This document shows, one piece after another, positions 1 to 7,255 of a stretch of 64,000 bases of DNA. Source of the DNA: Candidatus Intricatilinea gracilis (GTDB lineage Bacteria > Pseudomonadota > Gammaproteobacteria > Burkholderiales > Burkholderiaceae_C); NCBI GenBank assembly GCA_016702605.1, contig JADJDQ010000003.1, positions 485,501 through 549,500 on the forward strand, written 5' to 3'. Each line of letters opens with the position of its first letter. The stretch's first letter is position 1. Made by a program: the position numbers and the translations under genes. The notes beneath the pieces were generated by a model that made no database searches, was not told the origin of the DNA, and saw nothing but the letters and a program-made list of their open reading frames with translations.

Positions 1-1
1 C

Positions 2-394
2 GGCTTCGACGCCGCGCTGCACAGCACGCTCGACGCCGACGTCAACACCAGCTTGCGCGAGTACCTCAAGGCCGGCCGCCGCTTCGACGCAATCGTGCTC
101 GACCCGCCCAAGTTCGCGCCGACTACCGCCCACGCCGAACGCGCAGCGCGCGCCTACAAGGACCTCAACCGGCTCGCGCTGCGGCTGCTGAACCCGGGCG
201 GCCTGCTCTTCACCTTCAGCTGCTCGGGCGGCATCAACGCCGACCTGTTCCACAAGATCGTCGCCGGCGCCGGCATGGACGCCGAAGTCGACGGCCATAT
301 CCTGAAGCGCCTGGAAGCCGCGCCCGATCACCCGACGACGATCTGCTTTCCCGAGGGTGAATATCTGAAGGGCTTGGTGATCGTGCGGCGGTGA
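2..394 (+). CDS. rlmI: 23S rRNA (cytosine-C5) methyltransferase RlmI, C-terminal part (5' end outside window)
   Basis: This is the C-terminal part of a class I SAM-dependent RNA methyltransferase; the reading frame is open to the left edge, so the start lies outside the window. The visible part holds the DPPKF catalytic loop (N/D-P-P motif IV), a YKDLN segment, and the TFSCSG motif, whose Cys is the family's catalytic Cys. It ends in PEGEYLKG, as RlmI does. The family methylates cytosine 1962 of 23S rRNA with SAM. RlmK/RlmL-like paralogues share the fold, but the TFSCSG/PEGEYLKG pair favours RlmI. The 174 bases after its stop hold no gene. Confidence 0.8.
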   Translation, partial: GFDAALHSTLDADVNTSLREYLKAGRRFDAIVLDPPKFAPTTAHAERAARAYKDLNRLALRLLNPGGLLFTFSCSGGINADLFHKIVAGAGMDAEVDGHILKRLEAAPDHPTTICFPEGEYLKGLVIVRR

Positions 395-568
395 GTGCAC
401 TCAACTCGCCGACCGATGGGGCGTCGGCGCGTCCGGCTACTTGCAGCAGATCATGCAAACAGGCGATTGCGAGCGTATGGTCGACATCGGGTTGTGCAAG
501 CACTCAGCCTGATCCACCCACATCGGGCCAAGAGCAAGAGTGCTGCACCGGCAACAGGAGTAGCTGTC

Positions 569-880
569 ATGAACGACTTCACCGCCAATCAAAGAGACAA
601 GTTGTTGAACGAGCTGCGCATGGTGGTGGCCGACGCCGAAGAGATGCTCAAGGCCACGATCGACCATGCGGCGCCGGGCGCGGCCGAGGCGCGCGGGCGC
701 TTGCAGGCGCGCTTGAACCAGGCGCGTGAGCGCATCGGCCACTGGCAGGAGACGGCGGTCGAACGCGCCAAGGAAGCCGGCAAGGCCACCGACACCTACG
801 TACACGAGCACCCCTGGAAGGCCATCGGCATCGCCGGTGCCGTAGGTGTACTGCTGGGTGCGCTGATCTCACGCAAGTGA
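569..880 (+). CDS. DUF883/ElaB-YqjD family membrane-anchored protein
   Basis: A 103-residue protein. I start it at the ATG that follows AGGAG by 8 bases rather than further upstream. The N-terminal two thirds is charged and helical (ELRMVVADAEEMLKAT, then a long Arg/Glu-rich helix). The C-terminus is a single hydrophobic segment, IGIAGAVGVLLGALIS, with the glycine-rich pattern of YqjD/ElaB tail anchors, ending in RK. In Escherichia coli such proteins tether ribosomes to the inner membrane in stationary phase; applying that role here is inference. It is followed after 4 bases by a YqjE-like gene, the usual yqjD-yqjE-yqjK order. Confidence 0.85.
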   Translation: MNDFTANQRDKLLNELRMVVADAEEMLKATIDHAAPGAAEARGRLQARLNQARERIGHWQETAVERAKEAGKATDTYVHEHPWKAIGIAGAVGVLLGALISRK

Positions 881-884
881 GGCG

Positions 885-1274
885 ATGGACTCCAGCCCAT
901 CCACCGGACTGCTGACTCGCCTGCAAGGCATTGCCGCGCTTGGGCTGGAGCTTCTGCAGACGCGCCTCGAGCTGATCGGCAACGAGTTGCAGATCGAGGT
1001 GCTGCTGGCTTTCGACGCCCTGGTGCGCGGCGCAGCCGGCCTGTTGATGTTGATCTTCGGCGTGTTCTTTCTGACCACCTTCCTGGTCGCGCTGGTCTGG
1101 GACAGTTACCGCCTGCTGGCTCTGGCTGCGGCGGCCACCTTGTTCATCGGGGTAGGAGGCCTGTTCCTGATGGAGGCACGGCGCCGCCTGCAACGTGTGG
1201 GCAACGTGTTTGCGGCGAGTCTGGCCGAGCTGAAGCGCGACCGCGAGCAGTTCATCGGCAAACCGCCCGCTTGA
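885..1274 (+). CDS. YqjE-like phage holin family (DUF1469) membrane protein
   Basis: 129 residues with a leading amphipathic stretch (LLTRLQGIAALGLELLQTRLELIG), then two hydrophobic segments at about residues 48-73 and 78-95 and a basic C-terminal tail. This is the layout of the Phage_holin_3_6/DUF1469 family that includes YqjE. It starts 4 bases after the DUF883 gene and is almost certainly co-transcribed with it. The molecular role of the family is not established; envelope or stress association is suggested only by the conserved yqjD-E-K clustering. Confidence 0.8.
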   Translation: MDSSPSTGLLTRLQGIAALGLELLQTRLELIGNELQIEVLLAFDALVRGAAGLLMLIFGVFFLTTFLVALVWDSYRLLALAAAATLFIGVGGLFLMEARRRLQRVGNVFAASLAELKRDREQFIGKPPA

Positions 1275-1290
1275 GGTGCACGGTTTCACC

Positions 1291-1761
1291 ATGCGAAGCA
1301 CCAACGTCATGGCGTCATCGGCACCTGTCGCCGCCAGCGACGCCGACAAACAGGCGCTCTGGCCGCATCGTGACCTGCTGCTGCAGCGCCAGCAGCAGTT
1401 GCTGTTGCGCAGCGCCGAGCTGCGTGGTGAGCTGGCGTCCGAACTGCGGGCTGGTTGGCGCGGCGTCGAGACCCCGCTCGACCTGGTGCTGCGCGTGCGC
1501 AGTGTGGTGGTCGAGCTGCGCCGACGTGGCCGCGAGCTGCGTGCTCGCCACCCATGGCTGGCAGCCAGCGCCGTGTTGTGGCCGGTGCTGCTGCACCGCG
1601 TCTGGCGGCTGGTGCGGCGCCGCAAGGCGGCGGCCAAGGCCGCAGCCGACAAGCCCGGTCGCCTCGCCCGGCTGTTGCTGCTGGTGCAGTGGACGCGCCG
1701 TGCGATCAAGTTGTGGCGCCTGCTCGAGCGACCGGGCGCGCGATCACGGCCGCCCGCTTAG
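1291..1761 (+). CDS. YqjK-like basic hypothetical protein
   Basis: About 156 residues from the ATG chosen here; a GTG at 1276 and an ATG at 1309 are alternatives, since no strong Shine-Dalgarno site decides. The sequence is very Arg/Leu-rich (LLLQRQQQLLLRSAELRGELA), with a weak hydrophobic stretch (WLAASAVLWPVLLHRVWRL) and a basic tail. Its position directly after the YqjE-like gene is where YqjK sits in other Burkholderiales, and that is the main argument for the call. Its stop codon abuts a hexanucleotide repeat tract. Confidence 0.6.
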   Translation: MRSTNVMASSAPVAASDADKQALWPHRDLLLQRQQQLLLRSAELRGELASELRAGWRGVETPLDLVLRVRSVVVELRRRGRELRARHPWLAASAVLWPVLLHRVWRLVRRRKAAAKAAADKPGRLARLLLLVQWTRRAIKLWRLLERPGARSRPPA

Positions 1762-1802
1762 CTTTGGCTTTGGCTTTGGCTTTGGCTTTGGCTTTGGCTT
1801 TG
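1761..1802. repeat. Hexanucleotide tandem repeat (GCTTTG)x7
   Basis: Seven uninterrupted copies of GCTTTG start on the last base of the preceding stop codon and lie in the 172-base gap between two convergent genes. The tract is non-coding on both strands as annotated. Perfect short repeats like this are prone to slippage, so the copy number may vary among strains. Confidence 0.9.
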
Positions 1803-1933
1803 GATTGGACGTTGGTGCATCACATCCTGCGCTGGTCGCCAAGTCCAGCCGCCCTGCCCTGTCTCGCAACAGCCGTCGATCGGTCGGCAAGATGGGCAGC
1901 GACCGAACGCGCCGACCGCCGCCATCTGCTGGA

Positions 1934-4794
1934 TCAGCAGCAGTCGTCCTTGAACAGGATGTCGAGGTTGAGCTTGCGGATCTTCACACCGTCGACCTCG
2001 GCGCCGCTCTGGCCCAGGCATTTCAGCAGCGCGGCCAGATCGGCGACGCCATGGGTGCCAGGCGAGGCGGGCTTGCACGGAGCGCAGGGTTCGGACTTCG
2101 GCAGGTTGGGGTCGACGTAGTCGGGGTCGATCTCGTAACTCATGCCGCCCAGCGGTATGCCGTCGGCCTCGGCGCTGACGACCAGGGTGCGGCCGTCCGC
2201 AGCGGCGGGTAGGTCGGCGCGGTCGAAGGGTTTGCCGGCCGTCATGGTGAACTGGATCTCCTTCATCTGGCCGGCGGCCATGCCGAAGCTGGCGGCGCCC
2301 GCCGAGACGAAGTCCAGACTCCAGCCGCGTTCCTTCAGAAAGGGCGGCAGCTCGGCGACCAGCTTGACCTTGACTGCCCGGTCCAGCGGGTTGCGCAGCC
2401 AGAACTGGCGGCGCAGCAACTCGAAGCGGCTCAGGCTGGGCGCCACCGGGTGCACGTTGCGCTGGCCGATGTTGTTGTCGAAGGGCACCAGGCGCCACTC
2501 GGGGATGGAGCCGGTGATACGCCCGTCGATGTTGCTGGCGTCGCCTGTGGCCGAGACGCTGAAGAACAGGCACTCGTGGCCGACCTGCGACGGAGTCCAC
2601 TCGAAGGGGCCGACCACCACGCCGGTGGTGTCGGCCGCGGCCAGGTTCGGCGCGGTGAGTTGTGCCGTCGTCATGGGCGCCCAGTCGTCCGGGTAGACCA
2701 GGCCGATGCCGGGCAGGCAGTGGAAACCTTTCACGCGGATGCCAGTCGCCGCCTGCGTGCCGCGGTTCCTGATGCGCACGTAGGCGTAGTTGGTGGCGCC
2801 CACCACCGGCTCCTGATGCACCCCCGCGCCGGCGCCCACGCTGCGGCGGTTCCAGATATCGGTGCAGTTCCAGTGGTTGGCCAGGAATCCGTAGCCGCCG
2901 GCACGCCCGTCGTCGATGTACACATCCACCGGCGGCGGCGCACCGACGGCCGTGCTGGCTGCACCCGGCGCCTTGAACAGGCCCTGCTGCTCGAAGGCCC
3001 AACGAATCACCTTGGCGTAGGCGCCGCCGGCATGGGTTTCGGCCGGTGCGGTGCGGTGCCAGACGAAGCTGTCGGCCACCTCCATCTGCTGCTCGAAGCC
3101 CAGCGCATTGCCTGGATTGGTGAACGGGGTGAGCTGACCAACAGCGCGCAGGATCAGGTACACCGTCGTCAGGGCGGCAAACTCGCGGCGCGCTTGTGAG
3201 GCAGAGTCACCGCCCAGGCTGCGGTAGAGCCTGAACAACGTGCTGCTCAACACCTGCTCGCTGCTGTAACCACCGACGTCGTTGGCGCCGCCCCAGCCCC
3301 AGCCGGCGGCCGGGGTGCGGTCGTGGCGGCGGCCGATGCTGACCCAGGGAAAGGTGACGAACCGGTCGGGCGCACCACTCGCCGGGTCGTTCAGGATGGC
3401 GGCCATGCTGTCGCCGGCGCTGTGTGCAAAACCGAAGTTGGGCGAGTTGACGTGGTTTCATAAGATGCCGTGGCCGCCCAGTTCGTGCAGCACCATGCGC
3501 TAGTTTGCCGCGATGCTCAGCGGATTGCCGGTGTCGCTCAGGTCGGCCAGCGCGAATTCGAGCGTGCCGATGCCGTCGCCGGTGGCGTCGCCCGGGCAAC
3601 GTGCGTTGACGACGTTGCCGCCAAATCCGCGGTGGTCGACCTGCACCGGAAACGTCGTGCCGTCGAAATAACTCGCCAGCGGAAAACCCAGGTCGCGCAC
3701 CATTCGGAAGAAGCGGTCGCACTGGTAGTAGGCGTTGGCGGCGGCAAAGTTGTCGGTGCGGGCGTTGTAGCTGAAGCTGAACGGCGCGGCCGTGGTGGGC
3801 ACCCCCACCGTGGGCGCCACGGCATCGGCCACCCGCACGAACTCGCCCGACAGCGCCTGGTTGCCGCCCACCGGCGCCACCAGGCCGGCCAGGGTGACCG
3901 AGTCCCGCAGCGGGTTGAGTTGTGCAGTGGTGGCCGACGGCGTCAGGCCGCTGCCCTTGGTGATGGGGTCACGCAGAAAGACGCTAGCCACGGCATGGTC
4001 GACCAGCGGCTTGAGCTGCAGGATGGCCTGCGTGACAACGTCGACGTACATCACCCAGTTGAGCCGGCCCCAGGGCGGCGTGGTGAGGGTGAAGTAAAGC
4101 TCGATGGCGACGTGATGGCTGCCGTCGGTGATTCCGTCGGGCAATGCCGGCAGCGCAATGCTGGGCAGCGGCGCCTCCTGGCCGTGGCCCGGCTCGTCCG
4201 GATGACCGTCACCCTGGCGCTTGGCCGCTTCGAACCTGAAAACCACAAGACGTGCGGCGTTGATACGCATGTCGCTGTTGCCGGTGGTGCCACCGTGGTG
4301 GTGGCACCGTCCTGCGTGTCGGCCAGGCCCACTTCGGCGGCGGCGAGTTGGGCGCCGGCCTGGCGCTGCACAAGCACCAGCGCACGTTTGATGTCGGCGT
4401 CGCTCGGGCGGGCAACGCTGATGTCGTGGCGCACCGTCGACGTGGCGGCCATCACACCCAGCGGTTCGTCGCGCAGGGTCACGGCCACCCCGGCGCCGAT
4501 CACCGGCAGACCGAAGTAGGTCTGCGCATAGGCCACGGTGATGCTGTCCATCAGGCGCTTGTCGCCCGACACCCGCAGGCCGGCGAGTTCACTGTCGGGC
4601 AGGTTGGCGAGAGGTTGGTCCAGCGCCTTCAGCGTGGCGGGCGCCAGCGCCAGCAGGTCGCCGCGTTGCTGCAGGAAGTTGTGCGCCACCGTCTGCGGCG
4701 CCTGGCTGCGCAGGCCGGCGTCACTCTCGGGCGCGGCAAAACTGAGGAAGCGCGGGACACCGGCGGCGTCGGTCTGCACGATGGGGCTGGTCAT
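1934..4794 (-). pseudogene. Disrupted FTP-domain metallopeptidase-like gene (one frameshift, two nonsense codons)
   Basis: Three same-strand coding pieces make one protein of about 950 residues. The first (4794 down to about 4290) has a good start (AGGAG 7 bases upstream) and an FTP/fungalysin-propeptide-like domain containing AYAQTYFGLPVIGAGVAV. Near 4265-4310 the frame shifts, and coding resumes in the frame of MRINAARLVVFRFE. In that frame a TAG lies at 3500-3502 and a TGA at 3458-3460, then coding continues to 1934. Between the two stops sits VLHELGGHGIL, an HExxxH zinc-site-like motif at 3470-3487; FGFAHSAGDSMAAIL follows the TGA. Canonical gluzincins carry HExxH, so the exact metal site is uncertain. 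The C-terminal half has CARDB-like beta-rich segments and ends in DDCC. It may be a decayed gene or one damaged by sequencing error. The call rests on motif recognition only. Confidence 0.7.
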
Positions 4795-5023
4795 GGCAAG
4801 GCTCCTGAGGCTGGGTTGAGGTCAGGCACCTGCTGCGCCGGGGCGTCTGCCCGGCAGCGGTGGTGCGCTGACTTCATGCTCGAAGCCGCCACATAAGCCG
4901 CCTTGTGCGGCGTGATTAGCGGGCGCTTACATCGCGCCCAGGGCTTGCCAATTCGTTCACACTTCGGAAGTTTGTGTGCCCTCCCCGTCCCGATGCGGGC
5001 GCCGTGGCCGCGCCGCTTGCGAC

Positions 5024-5428
5024 CTACTTCGGCGCGTCGGGCGCCTTGGCTTCGACCTGGATCGAGCTGAACCAGGCTGCGAGGTTGGCAATGTCGGTGT
5101 CGGTGAGTGTCCTGGCCATGATGCTCATGACCTCGTGTTTGCGGCTGCCGTCGCGGTAGTGGCGCAGCTGGTTCGTCAGGTAGCCCGGCGGCTGGCCGGC
5201 CAGGTTGGGTGTTTCGGGCGCCACGGCCATGCCGATCGGCCCGTGACACACGGTGCACATCTGCGCCTTGGCCTGACCAGCCGCCGCGTCGGCGGCCTGT
5301 GCAGCCGGGGCAAAACCGATGATGCCCGCCACGAGTGGCAACAGCAGGTGCAAGCGAACGGCGCGTGCAGCGCGCGTGTGGGTGAAGTGGATCGGGCGGT
5401 GCATGAGTGAGTGGATCGTTGGGTGCAA
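5024..5428 (-). CDS. Class I cytochrome c (c553-type), periplasmic
   Basis: 134 residues from the first ATG; the true start may be an internal codon, since only the RAVRLHLLLPLVAGIIGFAPAAQA stretch looks like the signal peptide. The mature part has one haem-attachment motif CTVCH and a downstream Met in MSIMARTLTD that is the probable sixth ligand, followed by ANLAAWFSS as in cytochromes c553/c5. It lies 125 bases downstream of the PQQ-type dehydrogenase on the same strand, so it is a plausible electron acceptor for that enzyme. Two hairpins in the gap suggest it is transcribed less than the dehydrogenase. Confidence 0.85.
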   Translation of the reverse strand: MHPTIHSLMHRPIHFTHTRAARAVRLHLLLPLVAGIIGFAPAAQAADAAAGQAKAQMCTVCHGPIGMAVAPETPNLAGQPPGYLTNQLRHYRDGSRKHEVMSIMARTLTDTDIANLAAWFSSIQVEAKAPDAPK

Positions 5429-5469
5429 AGGACACCGGTCACGGGCAGGACCGGCTCAGCGCGAAGAAA

Positions 5470-5494
5470 CGCCCGCGCGGAACTCCGGCGGGCG
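5470..5494 (-). terminator. Hairpin with following U-rich run downstream of PQQ dehydrogenase
   Basis: Inverted repeat CGCCCGCGCGG / CCGGCGGGCG around a 4-base loop, with one unpaired base in the stem. Read on the minus strand it is followed by GTTTCTTCG. It lies between the dehydrogenase stop and the cytochrome c start, so it could be a terminator or a partial attenuator. Confidence 0.5.
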
Positions 5495-5514
5495 TGCGTC
5501 GGCCCGGGCCAGAT

Positions 5515-5543
5515 GCTGCGCCGGTTCAGTGATCCGGCGCAGC
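5515..5543 (-). terminator. Perfect 10-bp stem hairpin just after PQQ dehydrogenase stop
   Basis: GCTGCGCCGG and its exact complement CCGGCGCAGC flank a 9-base loop, 10 bases beyond the dehydrogenase stop codon. There is no T-run after it on the minus strand, so it is more likely an RNA-stabilising 3' hairpin than a classical terminator. Confidence 0.5.
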
Positions 5544-5553
5544 GTGTGGCCGT

Positions 5554-6834
5554 TTACTGGCTGTAGCTGATGCGGTAGATGGCGCCGGCGTAGTCGTCCG
5601 ACACGAGCAGCGAGCCGTCCTTCCACACCGCCACATCGACCGGGCGACCGCGGTACGAACCGGTCGACGGGTCCAGCCAACCTTCACCGAAGACCTCGCT
5701 CTTGTCAGCCGTGCCGTCGGCCTTGAGGCTGACGAAGTTGACCAGGCCGCCGCTGGCCTTGACGCGGTTCCACGAGCCGTGTGACGCCACGAAGATGCCG
5801 CCGCGGTACTTGGCCGGGAACTGGTTGCCGTTGTAGAACGTCATGCCGAGTTGGGCCTGATGGGCCGGGAACTCGATCTGCGGCTTGGTCCAGGTGGCCG
5901 GTGGAGCCATGCCCTTCAGGTCGGGCGCGGCGCCCGTGCCGGCGATCGTCGTGTTGTTGCCGTGGATGAACGGGTAGCCGAAATGCTCACCGCCCGACTT
6001 GGTGACGCGGTTGAGCTCGCCGGGCGGGGTGTCGTCGCCCATGCCGTCGGTCTGGTTGTCGGTGAACCAGACGGTCTTGTCCTTGGGGTTGATGTCCATG
6101 CCCACCGAGTTGCGCACACCACGCGCCACCACCTCGCGACCCGAGCCGTCGAAGGCATTCATGCGCACCATGCCGCCGATGCCCAGCTTTTCGTACAGCG
6201 CGACCTTGTCCTTGGGTTGCACGTTGAACGGCTGGCCCAGGGTGACGTGCAGCTTGCCGTCGTCGCTGACGCGGCAGGTGCGGGCGCCGTGGTTGTACGA
6301 CTCTTCTTCAGGCGGCACGAGTTTGCCCTGGCCGACCACCTCGATCACGGCCACGTCCGGGCCTTCGTAGAAGAACTCGGCGGCCGGGAAGTTCAGCACC
6401 CGGTTGTGTTCGGCCACGATGAGGAAGCCGTCTTTGGTCCAGCACACACCGTTGGGGTTGCTGAACTTCAGACTCGGCGCGAAGGACTTCACCTCGTCGG
6501 CGAAGTTGTCGCTGTTGCGGTCGGTGACGGCCCAGACCGAGGTCTTGCGGGTGCCGACGAACAACATGTTGGTGCTGGGTGCCACCGCCATGTGGCGGGC
6601 GTCGGGCACGATGGCGAAAAGTTCGATCTTGAAACCATCGGGCAACTTGACCTTCTTCAGGTTGTTGCGGATGGCCTCGGCGTTGCGCCCTTCCTGCGGC
6701 ACGGTCGGGATGTTGAGGTCGGTGGTGGCGACCTTCATCTGCTTGAGCTTCTCGATGTTCTGGGCCTGGGCGGCCAGGCTGACGCCGAGCAGCACGGTGG
6801 CCGCGGCAAGAACACGCAAGGTGAAACGGGGCAT
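5554..6834 (-). CDS. PQQ-dependent sorbosone/glucose dehydrogenase family protein, secreted
   Basis: 426 residues, started at the ATG with AGGAGA upstream. Residues 1-24 (RFTLRVLAAATVLLGVSLAAQAQ) are a signal peptide. The rest is a six-bladed propeller of the soluble glucose/sorbosone dehydrogenase type: LPDGFKIELFA, DARHMAVAPSTNMLFVGTR, SNPNGVCWTKDGFLIVAEHNRV, VRNSVGMDINPKDKTVWFTDN, GRPVDVAVWKDGSLLVSDDYAGAIYR. Family members oxidise sugars or sugar-derived aldehydes in the periplasm using PQQ and Ca2+; the substrate here cannot be told. It is transcribed from a consensus sigma-54 promoter 54 bases upstream and faces a sigma-54 activator gene across 421 bases. The downstream cytochrome c is the likely electron acceptor. 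Confidence 0.85.
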   Translation of the reverse strand: MPRFTLRVLAAATVLLGVSLAAQAQNIEKLKQMKVATTDLNIPTVPQEGRNAEAIRNNLKKVKLPDGFKIELFAIVPDARHMAVAPSTNMLFVGTRKTSVWAVTDRNSDNFADEVKSFAPSLKFSNPNGVCWTKDGFLIVAEHNRVLNFPAAEFFYEGPDVAVIEVVGQGKLVPPEEESYNHGARTCRVSDDGKLHVTLGQPFNVQPKDKVALYEKLGIGGMVRMNAFDGSGREVVARGVRNSVGMDINPKDKTVWFTDNQTDGMGDDTPPGELNRVTKSGGEHFGYPFIHGNNTTIAGTGAAPDLKGMAPPATWTKPQIEFPAHQAQLGMTFYNGNQFPAKYRGGIFVASHGSWNRVKASGGLVNFVSLKADGTADKSEVFGEGWLDPSTGSYRGRPVDVAVWKDGSLLVSDDYAGAIYRISYSQ

Positions 6835-6887
6835 GGTTCTGTCTCCTGTTACTGGTGAGACCACGTCGAGGTGGTCGTCAGTTCTGC

Positions 6888-6902
6888 GCAAGCCGTGTGC
6901 CA
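6888..6902 (-). promoter_or_regulatory. Sigma-54 (-24/-12) promoter of the PQQ dehydrogenase gene
   Basis: Read on the minus strand the site is TGGCAC-ACGGC-TTGC, an exact match to the core TGGCAC-N5-TTGC with the invariant GG and GC separated by 10 bases. The predicted start is near 6877, giving a leader of about 43 nucleotides. The adjacent divergent gene encodes a sigma-54 enhancer-binding protein, which supports function. Confidence 0.85.
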
Positions 6903-7041
6903 TCGGGGACTTTCCCCAACCCCGGGCGGCCGATCCGGCCCCGCCCTGCGTGAATACCCGACCCCAAAGCTGAGGATTTGGCGCCGCAGGGCGCTCGAGT
7001 GGCATCTGACGGCGCCCCAAGGCCCGGCAGACGACCCTGTA

Positions 7042-7055
7042 CTGCACATGTGCAG
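7042..7055. promoter_or_regulatory. Palindrome CTGCACATGTGCAG, candidate upstream activator site
   Basis: A perfect 14-bp palindrome about 145 bases upstream of the sigma-54 promoter, where enhancer-binding proteins usually bind. A related half-site TTGTGCAG lies at 7067-7074. Binding by the regulator encoded at 7256 is inferred from position only. Confidence 0.55.
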
Positions 7056-7255
7056 AATCTGTTCAGTTGTGCAGTTATTGCGCCACTGTTAAGTTCCGCT
7101 CCCTCATGAGTCAACGCCGGGCCCACCCGAGGTCGGCTTACCCCGCACGGGGGGCGGACGACGCTGGTCGCCGGCCCGGGATGGCCCACAAACAAGTGCG
7201 CCGCGCGACCACAGTACACCGTGTGATCGACCTGACGCCAATGAGGAGACTAGCC

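Larger units (their letters stand above)
6835..7255. other. Divergent control region between PQQ dehydrogenase and its probable activator
   Basis: 421 bases without a gene. It holds the Shine-Dalgarno site and a -24/-12 sigma-54 promoter for the leftward dehydrogenase, a 14-bp palindrome about 145 bases upstream of that promoter, and the Shine-Dalgarno site (GAGGAG at 7243-7248) of the rightward regulator. No promoter for the regulator could be assigned by eye. Confidence 0.8.

Noticed and set aside
648..1709. Long minus-strand open frame opposite the yqjD-E-K genes
   Set aside because: It is Arg/Ser-rich low-complexity translation opposite three well-supported genes, with no domain or ribosome site; typical of GC-rich antisense frames.
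1934..4794. Selenocysteine or stop-codon readthrough at the TGA
   Set aside because: No SECIS-like structure is obvious, a TAG is also present 14 codons earlier, and there is a frameshift as well; decay or error is simpler.
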